Assembly: GCF_901709675.1 (NCBI RefSeq)
Contig: NC_051087.1
Span: 17,482,067 to 17,546,066, forward strand
From: Syngnathus acus
Lineage: Eukaryota > Chordata > Actinopteri > Syngnathiformes > Syngnathidae
Direction: 5' to 3'
Length of the DNA stretch: 64,000 bases
The stretch's first letter is position 1. Each line of letters starts with the position of its first letter. This document shows positions 19,075-30,437 of this stretch, one piece after another. The notes beneath the pieces are model-generated. The model ran no database searches, was not told where the DNA came from, and worked only from the letters and a program-made list of their open reading frames with translations. Both the position numbers and the translations under genes were made by a program.

Positions 19075-21481
19075 TTACGAAGAAGTTATGGAGAGAACTG
19101 CGTCAAAGAATTTCGCCTCCTCGAAAAGCTGACGAAAAAACGAGCTCGCTACAGGAACCACCTGAGGTTCAATTTACGCTGCCGGGATGAAGAAGTAACG
19201 CCGGCCAGCCTGACAATCAAGAACCCAATTCCGACCAGGAATGCGGAAAGGATTATAAGGAGAGTGCGGATGGCTCTGGCCAAAGAAAGGATACGCTGCA
19301 CAAACAACAAACTCAACAATATCAACGATGAACTACAGCGACGGACGGAACAATTCAAACACCGGTATGCCCTGGACAATGACACGGATACAACACTACA
19401 CGAACATTTAGATAAAAAACCGACACATCGGGAAATTGGACAGACTCATTGCACAAAAAAAGGCACAACCGGACCACACACACATCAACGAAAAATGGAT
19501 TCACAACATGTCACGCCACGAACTCACCCAGGCAGAACGCAGCATATTAGCAAAAGGACTCAACTACGCGATCACACCCAAAAACATACCTTACGATGAT
19601 TTCATTTTAGCCACGGAGTTAGCATGCGAAAGAATACATAACCCAGGACAAAAAGCAGCACTACGCAATGAAGTTGCAGGTATATTAAAAACGGCTAAAT
19701 CACCACCCAGTAATATTACAAAACAGGAAACAAACGCAATGATCACACTAGCAAAAAATAAAGACATTACAATCCTCCCGGCAGACAAAGGCAGAACAAC
19801 AGTGATTATGGACACGGACACTTACGAAGAATCAATGCAACAGTTACTACAGGACGATACCTACGAAGTAATAAAAAAAGACCCAACAGAAGACAAGAAA
19901 AATAAACTCAAAGCATTACTCAAACCACTACTCATGGAAAATAAAATAGACAAACAGGCATACAATCACCTAATACCCACAGCAAACATCATCCCCAGAA
20001 TTTATGGCACACCAAAAATCCATAAACCAGGTACACCTCTCCGCCCCATTGTAGACAGCATAGGGTCAGTCACATACAACCTTTCGAAAGCACTCACAGA
20101 AATAATAAAACCACTACTAGGACACACGGATCAACACTGCAAAAACTCAAAACAACTTGCTACAGAACTCACACACATAAAAGTACAGAAAGATGAAATG
20201 CTCATATCACACGACGTCATTTCACTCTTCACAAAAACGCCCACACAGCCCACTATACACATAGTACATGACAGACTATCAGCAGACAGGACACTCAAGA
20301 AACGCACAAATCTAACAGCACAAGACATCACCCAACTACTTCATTTCATAGCCACCTCCACATACTTTCAATACAGAAACACAATATACAGGCAAAAAGA
20401 GGGATTCCCCATGGGAGACCCTCTTTCTGCCATCATGTGCAATTTCTTTATGGAAGATTTAGAACAGAAGGCACTCTTAACAGCCCTGGACACATACAAA
20501 CCCACGCTATGGAAACGTTACGTTGACGACATACTGGAAAAAACAAAAACAGGACACACAACACCTCACAGACCATCTCAACACCATAGACACCACCGGT
20601 AACATCAAATTCACTCATGAAGAAGAAACAGATCGATCCATAGCTTTTTTAGACATTAACATACACCACACAGACAACGGTGACATAAAAACAAAAGTAC
20701 ACAGAAAACCCACACACACCGACCAATACCTCCTCTGGACATCAGAACATCCCACTATACACAAACTGTCAGTAGTCAGAACACTATACGAACGCACAAC
20801 AATAATCACGGATCCGGAAGACATAACACAGGAAGAAAAATACATACAACACGCACTCAAAAAATGTCAGTATCCACAATGGGCCCAAAGGTGCAGAACA
20901 GGTAAAAAACAAAAAATACAAAACACAGGAGAAAAGAAAGAAACAAACACGGAAACAAGAACCCAGCGGAATGGTGACGTTGCCGTATGTAAGAGGCATT
21001 ACGGAACGCATCAAAAGAGCCATGATAAAATACAACATAAGCACGCCTATCAAACCACATACAACACTCCGTCAGATACTGGTCCACCCAAAAGACAATC
21101 CGGAAAATAAATGCAATTCCATATACGAGATTCCATGCAAATCATGCAATAAATCATATATCGGGGAGACAGGGAGGAACTTCATCACAAGAAAAACGGA
21201 ACACAAGAAGGAATGTGAGAAGGAGACAGCAACAAGACAAACGAGCAATAAAACTACAAGCAGAACAGGAACACTACAAGTCAGCCATCACCGACCACTG
21301 TAAAAGAGAAAACCACATCATGGACTGGAAAAAGGCCAGAGTCATCCGCACTGAAGACAACAAACATCAGCGTTGGATCAGGGAGGCCATTGAGATCCGC
21401 AAGCGGGGCCCGAGGACCATCAACAGGGACGAGGGAGCCTACATGCTCTCTATAACCTGGAACAGCATTTTGGAGAGGTGA
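19057..21481 (+). pseudogene. PLE protein: reverse transcriptase plus GIY-YIG endonuclease, frameshifted
   Basis: The start ATGAACCTAGTACAAC encodes MNLVQLLRRSYGENC. The coding then changes frame at least four times (about 19425, 20530-20600, 20960 and 21215-21300). RT landmarks: ILPADKGRTTVIMD, IYGTPKIHKPGTPLRPIVDS, LISHDVISLFT, QKEGFPMGDPLS and the catalytic RYVDDI. A C-terminal GIY-YIG nuclease follows: IYEIPCKSCNKSYIGETGR near 21123-21178. These identify a Poseidon/Neptune-like PLE. PLE proteins copy their RNA at a nicked target. This copy is inactive because of the shifts. Confidence 0.9.
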
Positions 21482-21488
21482 ACGGACA

Positions 21489-21704
21489 GCAGAGGGCGTG
21501 GCTCATCTGTCAAATCTGACAGGTGAGCCACGCCTTCATCCATCAGCTGATAGACGCGTCACAATCACATCAGTGACACTCTGATGAAGGCGGAAGAACC
21601 CGCCGAAACATGTCAGGTAAATGAACCTAAAACAAATTGTTTGATATAGAAGAACCAGTGAAGTAATTGAAAAAGAAAAAACAAGATGAACCTAGTACAA
21701 CTAT
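21489..21704 (+). repeat. PLE right terminal repeat (pLTR)
   Basis: This direct copy of 18858-19074 differs by a 2-bp gap (gctgataaagacgcg versus gctgatagacgcg) and a few substitutions. It ends at the 12-bp target duplication. Confidence 0.88.
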
Positions 21705-21746
21705 GTATTTTTACCTGTTTGTATATTGCACAGAATCTACTTTTTA

Positions 21747-22070
21747 AGATTAAAGATTAAAGATTAAAGATTAAAGTCCCAATGATCGTCACACACACAC
21801 CTGGGTGTGGTGAAATTTGTCCTCTGCATTTAACCCATCCCCGTGTGATTTTAATCCATCCCCTGGGGGAGAGGGGAGCAGTGAGCAGCAGCGGTGCCGC
21901 GCTCGGGAATCAGTTGGTGATCTAACCCCCCAATTCCAACCCTTAATGCTGAGTGCCAAGCAAGGAGGTAATGGGTCCCATTTTTATAGTCTTTGGTATG
22001 ACCCGGCCGGGGTTTGAACCCACAACCTTCCAGTCTCAGGGCGGACACTCTACCACTAGGCCACTGAGCT
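21747..22070 (-). mobile_element. tRNA-derived SINE (family 1), copy 2
   Basis: It has the same A box (CTCAGTGGCCTAGTGG), B box (GGTTCAAACCC) and body as 12979-13294. Its tail here is (TTTAATC)n, read as GATTAAA repeats at 21747-21775. Confidence 0.88.
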
Positions 22071-23160
22071 CACACAATTATCAAAATCAGGTACAACCAA
22101 CATCATTTTGCAGCGGCAACCAATTAATTGCATTTCTATTCTTTACCTTGGTTTGCAAGCCTTTTGGTATGAGAACCCCTTCATGGAACAAATTAAATTT
22201 GTGAAATTTGTGGTTCCACTGTACGTTTATCATTTTCTGGACTGTAACATTACTTACATTTTATAGATGGAATGCTGATTATTGTTACTCTTGTATTCAA
22301 TAAACAACAGATACATTTAGACATTTGTGTCATCATTCAGTATATTCAATATATAGTGTCAAGCCATTTGTCTCAAGGCTGTTTTCATTTGTGTCAGGTC
22401 CAGGACAGTGGCCTACACACATACCGTATTTTTCGGACTATAAATCGTGTTTTTTTTCCGTAGTTTGGGTGGGGGGGCGATTTATACTGAGGAGCGACTT
22501 ATATGTGAATTTTTTCACAAATTTTCAAAATTAAAAAAAATAAAATAAAAGTGGAACCGCGATGTAGCAAGGGATTACTGTAATTTGAATTTCAAGTGAC
22601 GTCAGCGGCACGGCGGTTGTTTACATGAAAGACAAAGTTTCGATCACGGGATGACGAAGCTGACGAAAGGCCCCACGTACTACCGGCATCATTAGCGGCT
22701 TTGTTTGTAAGTGACACGGAGGATGAAGAGTTTGAAGGATTTAATGATTTGGAGTGACACAGAAGGTTTGAAAAACTATTATGGCTTTTACGCATGCCCG
22801 GTCCTACTCTACGGAGCTCTCTTTTTGGATGGAAGTCGGGGGCCGGCGCTCGGCCGGGTGGCTGTCCGGGGACGGCGGATGGGGCTCGGACATGGCTTTT
22901 ACGCACGCCCGGTCCTACTCTACAGAGCTCTCTTTCACCTCCGTGGATGGAAGTCGTGGGCCGGCACTCGGCCGGGTTGCTCTCTTCCACCTCCGTGTCT
23001 GGAAGTGCCACCTCCGGGGATGGAAGTCCACGCCGCCACACGCCTGGAAGTCCACGCCGGTGCTTAGGGCCGTGTGGCGGTGAACTATTTATGTTATAGT
23101 TATTTGATATATTTTATTTCGTGTAGCAACTTGTATATGTTTTTATCGTTACAGTTGTTG

Positions 23161-24428
23161 TTGGCTGAGGATGCCATCTCCTCCGTTCTTCACCTGAGCC
23201 TGGCTCACCTGGAGGAGAGGAACACCCACGTGCGGTTGCTGTTCCTGGACTTCAGCTCAGCGTTTAACACCATCATTCCACAACATCTGGTGGAAAAACT
23301 GGAACACCTGGGCTTCAGCACCCCCCTTCGGAACTGGCTGCTAGACTTCCTCACCAACAGACCTCAGTCAGTCCGGGTCGGACAGAACACCTCAGATGTC
23401 ATCACCCTCGGCACAGGCTCCCCTCAGGGCTGCGTCCTGAGCCCCCTGCTGTTCACCCTGATGACACACGACTGCGCCCCCAGGTTCACCACCAATCACA
23501 TCGTGAAGTTTGCAGACGACACAACGGTGGTGGGCCTCATCAGGGACAACAACGACCTGGACTACAGAGAGGAGGTGGAGCAGTTGGTGGGCTGGTGCAG
23601 AGAAAATAGCCTGATCCTGAATGTGGAGAAGACGAAGGAGATCATCGTCGACTTCAGGAAGAACCAGCCTCACCACGCTCCACTGATCATCAACAGCTCA
23701 GCTGTGGAGGTGGTCAGCAGCACTAAATTCCTGGGAGTCCACATCACAGACGACCTCACCTGGACTGTGAACACCACAACACTGGTCAAGAGGGCACAGA
23801 AGCGCTTGTACTTCCTGCGGAGGATGAGGAGAGCCCACCTGCCCCCACCCATCATGAGGACGTTCTACCGAAGCACCATAGAGAGCATTCTGACAAGCTG
23901 TCTCTCGGTGTGGTGTGGAGGTTGCAGCGCCTCCGATTGGAAGAACCTGAGGAGAGTGGTGAGGACAGCAGAGAGGATCATCGGGGCTCCTCTTCCTTCC
24001 ATTCAGGACTTGTCATCCCAGCGCTGCGTGTCCCGAGCCCGTAATATTATCAGTGACCCATCACACCCCCACCATGGACTGTTCTCCCTGCTGCCCTCTG
24101 GGAAGAGGTTTCGCAGCATCCGCTGCAGGTCCACCAGGTTCTGCAATAGTTTTTTCCCTGCTGTCGTCAGACTGTTGAACATTCAAACGTAGCATTCCTC
24201 TGCACACTTGTAAATACTGCTTTTGTCTCCTGCACTGTTTACATACTTTATCACTGCTGCACTTTGTACTTTATAATTATCTTATTTCATATTTTTATAT
24301 AGAATGTCACTTTTTAACCAGCCGAAATACCACTACATTGTTGAAAGCCGTATGCAACGAAATTTCGTTTTGTACACACCTAGTGTTGACAAAATGACAA
24401 TAAAGTTCTGTCTAAGTCTAAGTCTAAG
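23161..24428 (+). mobile_element. LINE B, copy 2 (5'-truncated)
   Basis: The frame is open from the first LINE codon ([18 protein letters not shown]) to NIQT-stop at 24192: [20 protein letters not shown], the thumb and C-terminus. It is followed by a 3' UTR ending CAATAAAGTTCTG(TCTAAG)n. It differs from the copy at 2359-3895 at only scattered residues (for example S/R, H/Q). A short TTGTTG occurs on both flanks and may be the target duplication. The truncation removes the endonuclease and first RT motifs, so it is dead on arrival. Confidence 0.9.
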
Positions 24429-24515
24429 GCTTGTTGAACTCTTGTTTTGTTAAATAAAGAGCCGTTTACGAAACCCACGTCTTTCCTTGTACTTTGTTAA
24501 CTTTGTATATAGTTA

Positions 24516-24600
24516 TAGAATAGAATAGAATAGATCTTTATTGTCATTGTCACATGTACAACGAAATTTAAAAAGTGCCAACCGATCCGCGCACTCGGCC
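24516..24600 (-). repeat. Short LINE/SINE 3' tail
   Basis: Read on the minus strand, 'aaatttcgttgtacatgtgacaatgacaataaagatc(tattc)n' is a typical LINE 3' terminus. Only the last ~60-80 bp are present, inside MITE X copy 1. Confidence 0.55.
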
Positions 24601-25175
24601 GGGTTATATACTAGATCTGTGGAATAACAACGAGGCTGACGTCAGGGCGCACGCGCTGTGTTGTTGACAAAGAACAAGGAATTTGATCGATGGATTTAAT
24701 GATTTGGAGTGACACAGATGGTTTGATATTATTGCTTATATAATAGTTATTTGATATATAATTTATATATCGTTATATGGGCCTGTGGAATATTTTGAAG
24801 TGCAAGCGCCGTCAGCGGCGCGCACCCGGCCGCATTGTTGACATAAAGGACGATCGATGGATTTAATGAATTGGAGTGACACAGATGGTTTTATGAACGT
24901 GTTCTTTATGTAATAGTTATTTGAATAACTTTGAATGTTACGTCAGGCCTGTTCTCAGCTCTTCGTTTGTGTTTATGTCACGTTAGCATACCTATCGTTT
25001 GGCCTGTTGTTGCTCGTTCATGTCTGTTCTTGGTGTTGGATTTTGTCGAATAAATTTCCCCCAAAATGCGACTTATACTTCGGAGCGACTTATATGTTTT
25101 TTTTCACATTATTGTGCATTTTATGGCTAATGCGACCTGTATTCCGGAGCGACTTTTAGTCCAAAAAATACGGTA

Positions 25176-25538
25176 AATGCCAAAGTCAAACTACAAAACT
25201 TTTTCGTCGTTCATGGCAAACTACAAGACTTCAAAATAGATCAGATCCTGCGCAATCGTGTGTTTCATCATGTGCTTCCGTCAAAATTTAGTCCATCGGC
25301 ACAAGTCCATCGTGGAGTCGGGACAAGCAGCTGTCAGTCATGTCGATGTGCATGACATGCATTATGTGTGTGTGTGACAATGTGTGTTTGTTCTCTGCAA
25401 AGGAAATGCAAAAAAAGACAATGAACCTGATCCTGGATGGTAGAGAGCGGGCAGTGTGATATTTTGTTTGCAATAAAATAAAAGATGAGACGGACAACGT
25501 AGCGGCTCTTTTCCAACTTGCTCCCACACGTACGTACA
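25176..25538. other. No recognised feature
   Basis: About 360 bp between MITE X and the repeat array. A short TG-rich stretch lies near 25364-25390. There is no supportable gene. Confidence 0.5.
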
Positions 25539-27110
25539 GTGAGCCCTCGTTTATTGCTTATAATTGGTTCCAAGACCCCTCGTGATAGGTAAAAATCCAC
25601 AATGTAGAGTCAATATTTGTACGATATCCGCACAAGACTTTTCTTATTTTATTTTTAAACACTTGTATTTTTAAACACACTTTAAACATTTTAAAGTTAA
25701 ACTGACTTTTAGAAACATTCTTAAATGCTTCACTAATATTCACAAAAAAACTACCATATATGTATGTGTCATGGCTCTGCACTGCTGTTGCCGTGCTGGC
25801 CGGCTGACGCACGCCGTGGCCCAGCGCGAGGGCATCCGCACAAGACTTTTATACATTTATTTTTAAACACTTTATTGTACTTTTAAACACTATTGTATTT
25901 GTAAACACTTTTTAAACATTTTAAAGTGTAAACGTGTCACGGATCTGCCCTTGCCGTGCTGGCCGGCTGACGCTCCCCCACGGCCCAGCGCGAGGGCATC
26001 CGCACAAGACTCTTTTAATTTTATTTTTTAAACACTTTATTGTATTTTTCAACATTTTTTAAACATTTTAAAGTGCAAACGTGTCACGGCTCCGCTCTGC
26101 TCTTGCAGTGCTGGCTGACTGACCTTCCCCTGCACAAGACTTTAATAATTTCATATATAATATCTCGGGACCTGAAATGGACCGGTCACATAGACTCCGG
26201 AAGAAGGTCCAGCAGAGGCTGTACTTCCTGAGACAGCTCAAGAAGTTCAACCTGCCGCGGGAGCTGCTGAAGACCTTCTACACTGCCATCATCCAGTCTG
26301 TCCTCTGCACCTCCATCACTATCTAGTTTGGATCGGCCTCCAAACAAGACAAGCGAAGACTGCAACGGACAATCAGGACTGCAGAAAAGATAATTGGGAT
26401 CAACCTCCCATCTATCCAAGACTTGTACCTGTCCAGGACCAGGAAACATGCAAGTAACATCTCTACAGACCCCTCTCACCCAGGTTGCAGTCTGTTTGAA
26501 CTGCTCCCCTCCGGACGGCTTTATAGAGCTCTGTACGCCAAAACCAGCAGACACAGAGACAGCTTCTTCCCCCAGGCTGTTGCTCTGATGAACTCACACC
26601 ACTCTTAGAGTCTCAGAGTCACTGCTGTGCAATAACATCCTGCTCCCCACACCCTTTTTGAATTGTCTACACTATTTGTACTGTGTCCTCTCTGCATCCA
26701 TTGCAGCCTGGTCATCCTGGAAGAGGGATCCTCCCATCTGTGGTCTCTTCTCAAGGTTTGTCATTTCCCCTAGTTGGAGTTTTGAGTTTTTCCTTGCCCT
26801 CCTGGGAGTTTAAGATCAGGGGATGTCATTTTTCACATGTCCTGAGTGTTGTTAGTCACCTAAATGTTGAACAGAGGCTGTGATGTACCGAAGTCAAATT
26901 CTTTGTTTGGCACGCCCAAACATGGCGAATAAAAATTCTTGAATCTTGAATTTAAACGCTTTATTGTACTTTTAAACACTATTGGACTTTTTAAACATTT
27001 TAAAGTGTAAACGTGTTACGGCTTTGCTCTGCTCTCGCTGTGTTGGCCGGCTGATGCGCCCCCGTGGACCAACAAGACTCTCATAATTTTATTTTTATAC
27101 ACTTGTTGGA
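25539..27110. repeat. Satellite-like array, ~150-200-bp units, split by a LINE
   Basis: Units carry 'atccgcacaagact' (about 25627, 25835, 25998, degenerate 26133 and 27080), 'ttttaaacattttaaagt' and 'gtgctggccggctgacgc'. The array opens with CAGTGAGCCCTCGTTTATTGC, which looks like the end of a mariner-type MITE. LINE C copy 2 (26155-26948) interrupts it, after which the same unit motifs resume at 26950. Confidence 0.75.
26155..26948 (+). mobile_element. LINE C family, copy 2 (3' end)
   Basis: The plus strand reads SRDLKWTGH, QQRLYFLRQLKKFNLPRELLK-like sequence, FYTAIIQSVLCTSIT and RTIRTAEKIIGINLPSIQD, ending NSHHS-stop at 26608. The 3' UTR ends 'gaataaaaattcttgaatcttgaat'. There is an in-frame stop (atctag) near 26322. 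It is 5'-truncated and matches 1-484 and 46976-50228. Confidence 0.85.
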
Positions 27111-28318
27111 TTTGGTTCACAATTTAGGAAGCGCACTATCCGTGCCTCATGGCAAAAGCCAGAGCCAATCACCTGTGATCCAATTTACTCCCTGCATGTT
27201 CATTTTCTTTTGCAATGTAAGGAAAAAACTGAGACACTGAAACAAAATTAGACTTACACAGGTTGGTTAAGTTCAATCACAATTCTTGTTAAGAAAGCTC
27301 TGTTTTCAGGAAAGTACAATACAGCGCTGGGCCTTTCGTGCGACCATGCTCAAGAGCATAAAGTCTCCATTCAGAAAAGGCAACGTTCAAGGTTCTTTGG
27401 TCAGCTTATATTCAGTTGCACATGCCGGTGTGGGCCGAGTTTGATGGGTGATGAGTCTTTGGGGTAGGGCAAGTTCCCAGGAGAGTTTGATTCCATGGGA
27501 GTGGGTGCTGGCTCGGTGAGAGCTGGTTTCGTGGGGTTGGGTGCTGATTATGGGAGATTCGATGTGTGTGGGGGCTGTTATTTTCCTTTTCGTCTTTTGG
27601 CCTTGGCGATCATCTTTGGCCGGGTTCGTGGCTGTCTCCCTCTGGCACCTGCTGGTTTTATCTCCAAGTGACCTTCCTGTCAACATTCTCCTCCATTCTT
27701 GCACCTCGTCCATTCATCATCCTTCCACTTTTGTCGTTTTGTACGGACTTATGTGAAGTTTTGTGTGTGACATCATCAATTCGTTAATGTTCCCTGACTA
27801 TGCAAAGTTCTTACTCACCACTTACCCTGCATTTGTTTGTTTGTTCTTTTGACACTCCATGTACTTGTTTGCATTGTCACATTCTTAGTTTAATTATGCT
27901 TCCGACCGTATTTTTCATTATTAGTCAAAACATTTTCTTTCTGTCCAGAACATTCAATAGTAATCCAAGGCTCTTGTCTAGCAATAGGCAAAATACGACG
28001 TCACATCAAGCATTAATCAAAACATAAGATATAATCAAGTACAAAACATTCTTAGACACCTTGGGCCGTGTCCATGAATTAGAATAACATCAGGCATGCA
28101 TTAAACAGTTCCTTAAGGGTCGTTATGCTATTCAGGCAATATAGCAACAAACATTTGTTATTTCAAAGTGCACAAAAATACATATCAGATCATGAAGTTA
28201 TAAAAACCTATGTCATCACCACATATAAAAATGTCTAGTTATGTCTTCTTTATTGGTTTGGTGTGCAGGTATAATTATATGCTTAAAATGTTTATTTTAT
28301 TGATTTAATATGTGAATA
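27111..28318. other. No recognised feature
   Basis: About 1.2 kb without repeat ends, LINE motifs or a convincing ORF. The open frames near 27387-27713 and 27541-27787 have no recognisable domain. It may be unique host sequence. Confidence 0.5.
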
Positions 28319-29114
28319 TACCGTAATTTTCGGACTATAAGTCGCGGTTTTTTTTCATAGTTTGGGTGGGGGGGGCGACTTATAATGAGGAGCGACTTAT
28401 ATGTGAAATTTTTCAAAAATTTTCCCAAAAAAAGAAATTAAAAAAAAGTGAAACCGCGATAAACGAACCGCGATGTAGCAAGGGATTACTGTAATTTGAA
28501 TTTCAAGTGACGTCCGCAGCGCAGCGCGGCGCGGCGGTTGTTTACAAAAAGGACAAAGATTGATCACGGGATGACAAAGATGACGAAGGGCCCCACGGAG
28601 TACCGGCATCATTAGCGGCTTTGTTTCTAAGTGACACGGAGGACGAAGAGTTTGAAGGATTTAAGGATTTGGAGTGACAAAGAAGGTTTGAAAAACTATT
28701 GTGGCTTTTACGCACGCCCGGTCCTGCTCTACGGAGCTCTCTTTCACCTCCGTGGACAGAAGTCGGGGGCCGGGTGGCTGTCCGGGGACAGTGGATGGGG
28801 CTCGGTCATGGGTTTTACGCACGCCCGGTCCTATTCTATGGATCTCTCTTCGACCTCCGTGGCTGGAAGTCCACGCCGCCACACGCCTGGAAGTTTGTTT
28901 TGTTAAATTAAGAGCCGTTTACCAAACCCACGTCTTTCCTTGTACTTTGTTAACGCTACAATATAGTTATATACTAGATCTGTGGAATAACGACGAGGCT
29001 GACGTCAGGGCGCACGCGCGGCGTTGTTGACAAAGGACGAGGAATTTGATCGATGGATTTAATGATTTAGAGTGCACAGATGGTTTGATAATATTATTGC
29101 TTATATAATAGTTA

Positions 29115-29197
29115 TTTGATATCAAAGTCAAAGTCTGCTTTATTGTCAATTTCTTCACAGGCCAAGACACACAAAGAAATCGAAATAATAAATAATA
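29115..29197 (-). repeat. LINE D 3' end, ~80 bp
   Basis: On the minus strand it reads 'atttcgatttctttgtgtgtcttggcctgtgaagaaattgacaataaagcagactttgactttga' (in part), the LINE D terminus. Comparing with MITE X copy 1 (24745-24770) shows the insertion point after 'gttatttgatat'. It is an extremely 5'-truncated insertion. Confidence 0.75.
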
Positions 29198-29438
29198 TCT
29201 AATTCATATATCGTTATATGGGCCTGTGGAATATTTTGAAGTGCAAGCGCCGTCAGCGGCGCGCACCCATTGTTGACAAAGGACGATCGATGGATTTAAT
29301 GAATTGGAGTGACACAGATGGTTTTATAAACGTGTTATTTATGTAATAGTTTTTTTCAATAACTCTGAATGTTACGTCAGGCCCGTTCTCAGCTCTTCGT
29401 TTGTGTTTATGTCACGTTAGCATACCTATCGTTTAGCC

Positions 29439-30162
29439 CAGTGGTTCCCAAAGTGGGCGGCACCGCCCCAAGATCTGGGGGGGCGGTGAGGAAGAAAGGG
29501 GCGGTAGGGGGGCGGTAGGGGGGCGGCAGTCGATTTGTACACAACACGCCGCTCTGGCCCAGTCAGATCCGACAGCATAGACTACAAAAGCAAAAGCTCA
29601 GGTTTGTAATTTCAAGCTTGTAATGTTCAGAATTTTATCTTATAATAAAAACCGCATTCTGGCGGTCAACATCATCTTGAGTTCAAGTCAACATGAAATT
29701 GGGGACTCGCCAGAACGCGTTGTGTTGTGTTGAGCTGGTTAGGGCAGTGGTCCCCAACCACCGGGCCGCGGACCGGTACCGGTCCGTGGGTCACTTGGTA
29801 CCGGGCCGCCAAGCCGCACAGAATTTTTTTTTTTTATCGACGATCAATTAATTCAGGTCAAGACACTCGTCCCGGTCACGTGACATGTTTCCCCAGTCGA
29901 GCCCGCAAAGCTAATATGTGGCGACAGGCTAACTAACCAGGCAGTTAAAACTGCTAAAAAATAAATTGGTTTACTAAATACTAAATTGGGTTTTATTTGT
30001 GAAATACACATTTATGTTTAACCTTTCTCTTTTCAAATTGCAGCAAACCAAATATCAAGAAAGAGGTGTTTGTTTCCATATGTGCCTTGGGGGTGGGGGG
30101 GCGCTAGGAATTCACTGGGGAGCCAAAGGGGGCGCCAGCCTGCAAAAGTTTGGGAACCACTG
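29439..30162. mobile_element. Non-autonomous composite hAT, second copy
   Basis: The ends are CAGTGGTTCCCAAA and TTTGGGAACCACTG, with the 8-bp duplication GTTTAGCC (29431-29438, 30163-30170). MITE X copy 1 shows the same site without it at about 24985-25020 (catacctatcgtttggcctgttg...), so an empty allele-like paralog exists. The second internal hAT end, CAGTGGTCCCCAACCACCGG, lies at about 29746. There is no transposase ORF. Confidence 0.9.
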
Positions 30163-30437
30163 GTTTAGCCTGTTGTTGCTCGTTCATGACTGTTCTTGGT
30201 GTTGGATTTTGTCGAATAAATTTCCCCCCAAAATGCGACTTATACTCCGGCGCGACTTACGTATATATGTTTTTTCACATTATTGTGCATTTTATGGCTA
30301 ATGCGACCTATATTCCGGAGCGACTTTTAGTCCGAAAATTACGGTACTTGTCTGCTTATGTACTTTATTCAATGAGGTTTGAGCATAACTGTTTTTGTAG
30401 CTAGGCAGGACTTTTTGTATTTCAACCCCATTCCTTC

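Larger units (their letters stand above)
17318..21704 (+). mobile_element. Penelope-like element (PLE) insertion, inverted fragment plus near-full copy
   Basis: The whole block is flanked by a perfect 12-bp duplication, GTATTTTTACCT (17306-17317 and 21705-21716). It comprises a 5'-truncated copy in reverse orientation (17318-17534 and 18729-18857, split by an ISL2EU element) followed by a plus-strand copy bounded by two direct ~216-bp repeats. This head-to-head arrangement with terminal repeats is characteristic of PLEs, whose RT and GIY-YIG endonuclease mobilise them. Confidence 0.9.
16301..22221. mobile_element. TA-flanked MITE holding nested elements
   Basis: The left end CAGTGGAGCCTCGG (16301) and right end reading back CAGTGGAACCACA (22221) are both flanked by TA (16299-16300, 22222-22223). 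This fits a Tc1/mariner-type non-autonomous element. Removing the mini-LINE (16338-17036), the Penelope complex (17318-21704) and the SINE (21747-22070) leaves roughly 500 bp. Pairing of the two ends is inferred from position and the shared first 9-10 bases. Confidence 0.5.
22434..25173. mobile_element. MITE family X, copy 1 (TA-flanked), with nested LINE
   Basis: The left end CCGTATTTTTCGGACTATAA and right end reading back CCGTATTTTTTGGACTAAAA are flanked by TA (22432-22433, 25174-25175). Subterminal 'gcgacttata' blocks face each other. The interior has GC-rich ~115-bp repeats (cccggtcctactctacggag at about 22799 and 22909) and repeated units containing ggatttaatgatttggagtga (about 22737, 24690, 24858). 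The first of these codes SDTEDEEFEGFNDLE-stop at 22710-22757. LINE B copy 2 sits inside at 23161-24428. Confidence 0.8.
28321..30344. mobile_element. MITE family X, copy 2, with nested hAT
   Basis: The ends CCGTAATTTTCGGACTATAA and (reverse) CCGTAATTTTCGGACTAAAA are flanked by TA (28319-28320, 30345-30346). It has the same interior as 22434-25173, including an open tail SDTEDEEFEGFKDLE-stop near 28630-28677 and two degenerate repeats (about 29050 and 29292). A LINE D tail (29115-29197) and a hAT (29439-30162) are inserted in it. Confidence 0.82.

Noticed and set aside
22592-23099. Overlapping 100-150-codon frames on both strands
   Set aside because: They fall in a GC-rich minisatellite of MITE family X. 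Only the short SDTED...-stop tail looks like true coding.
27387-27787. Open frames in the 27.1-28.3 kb gap
   Set aside because: No domain, no splice context and no repeats of the frame elsewhere in the window.
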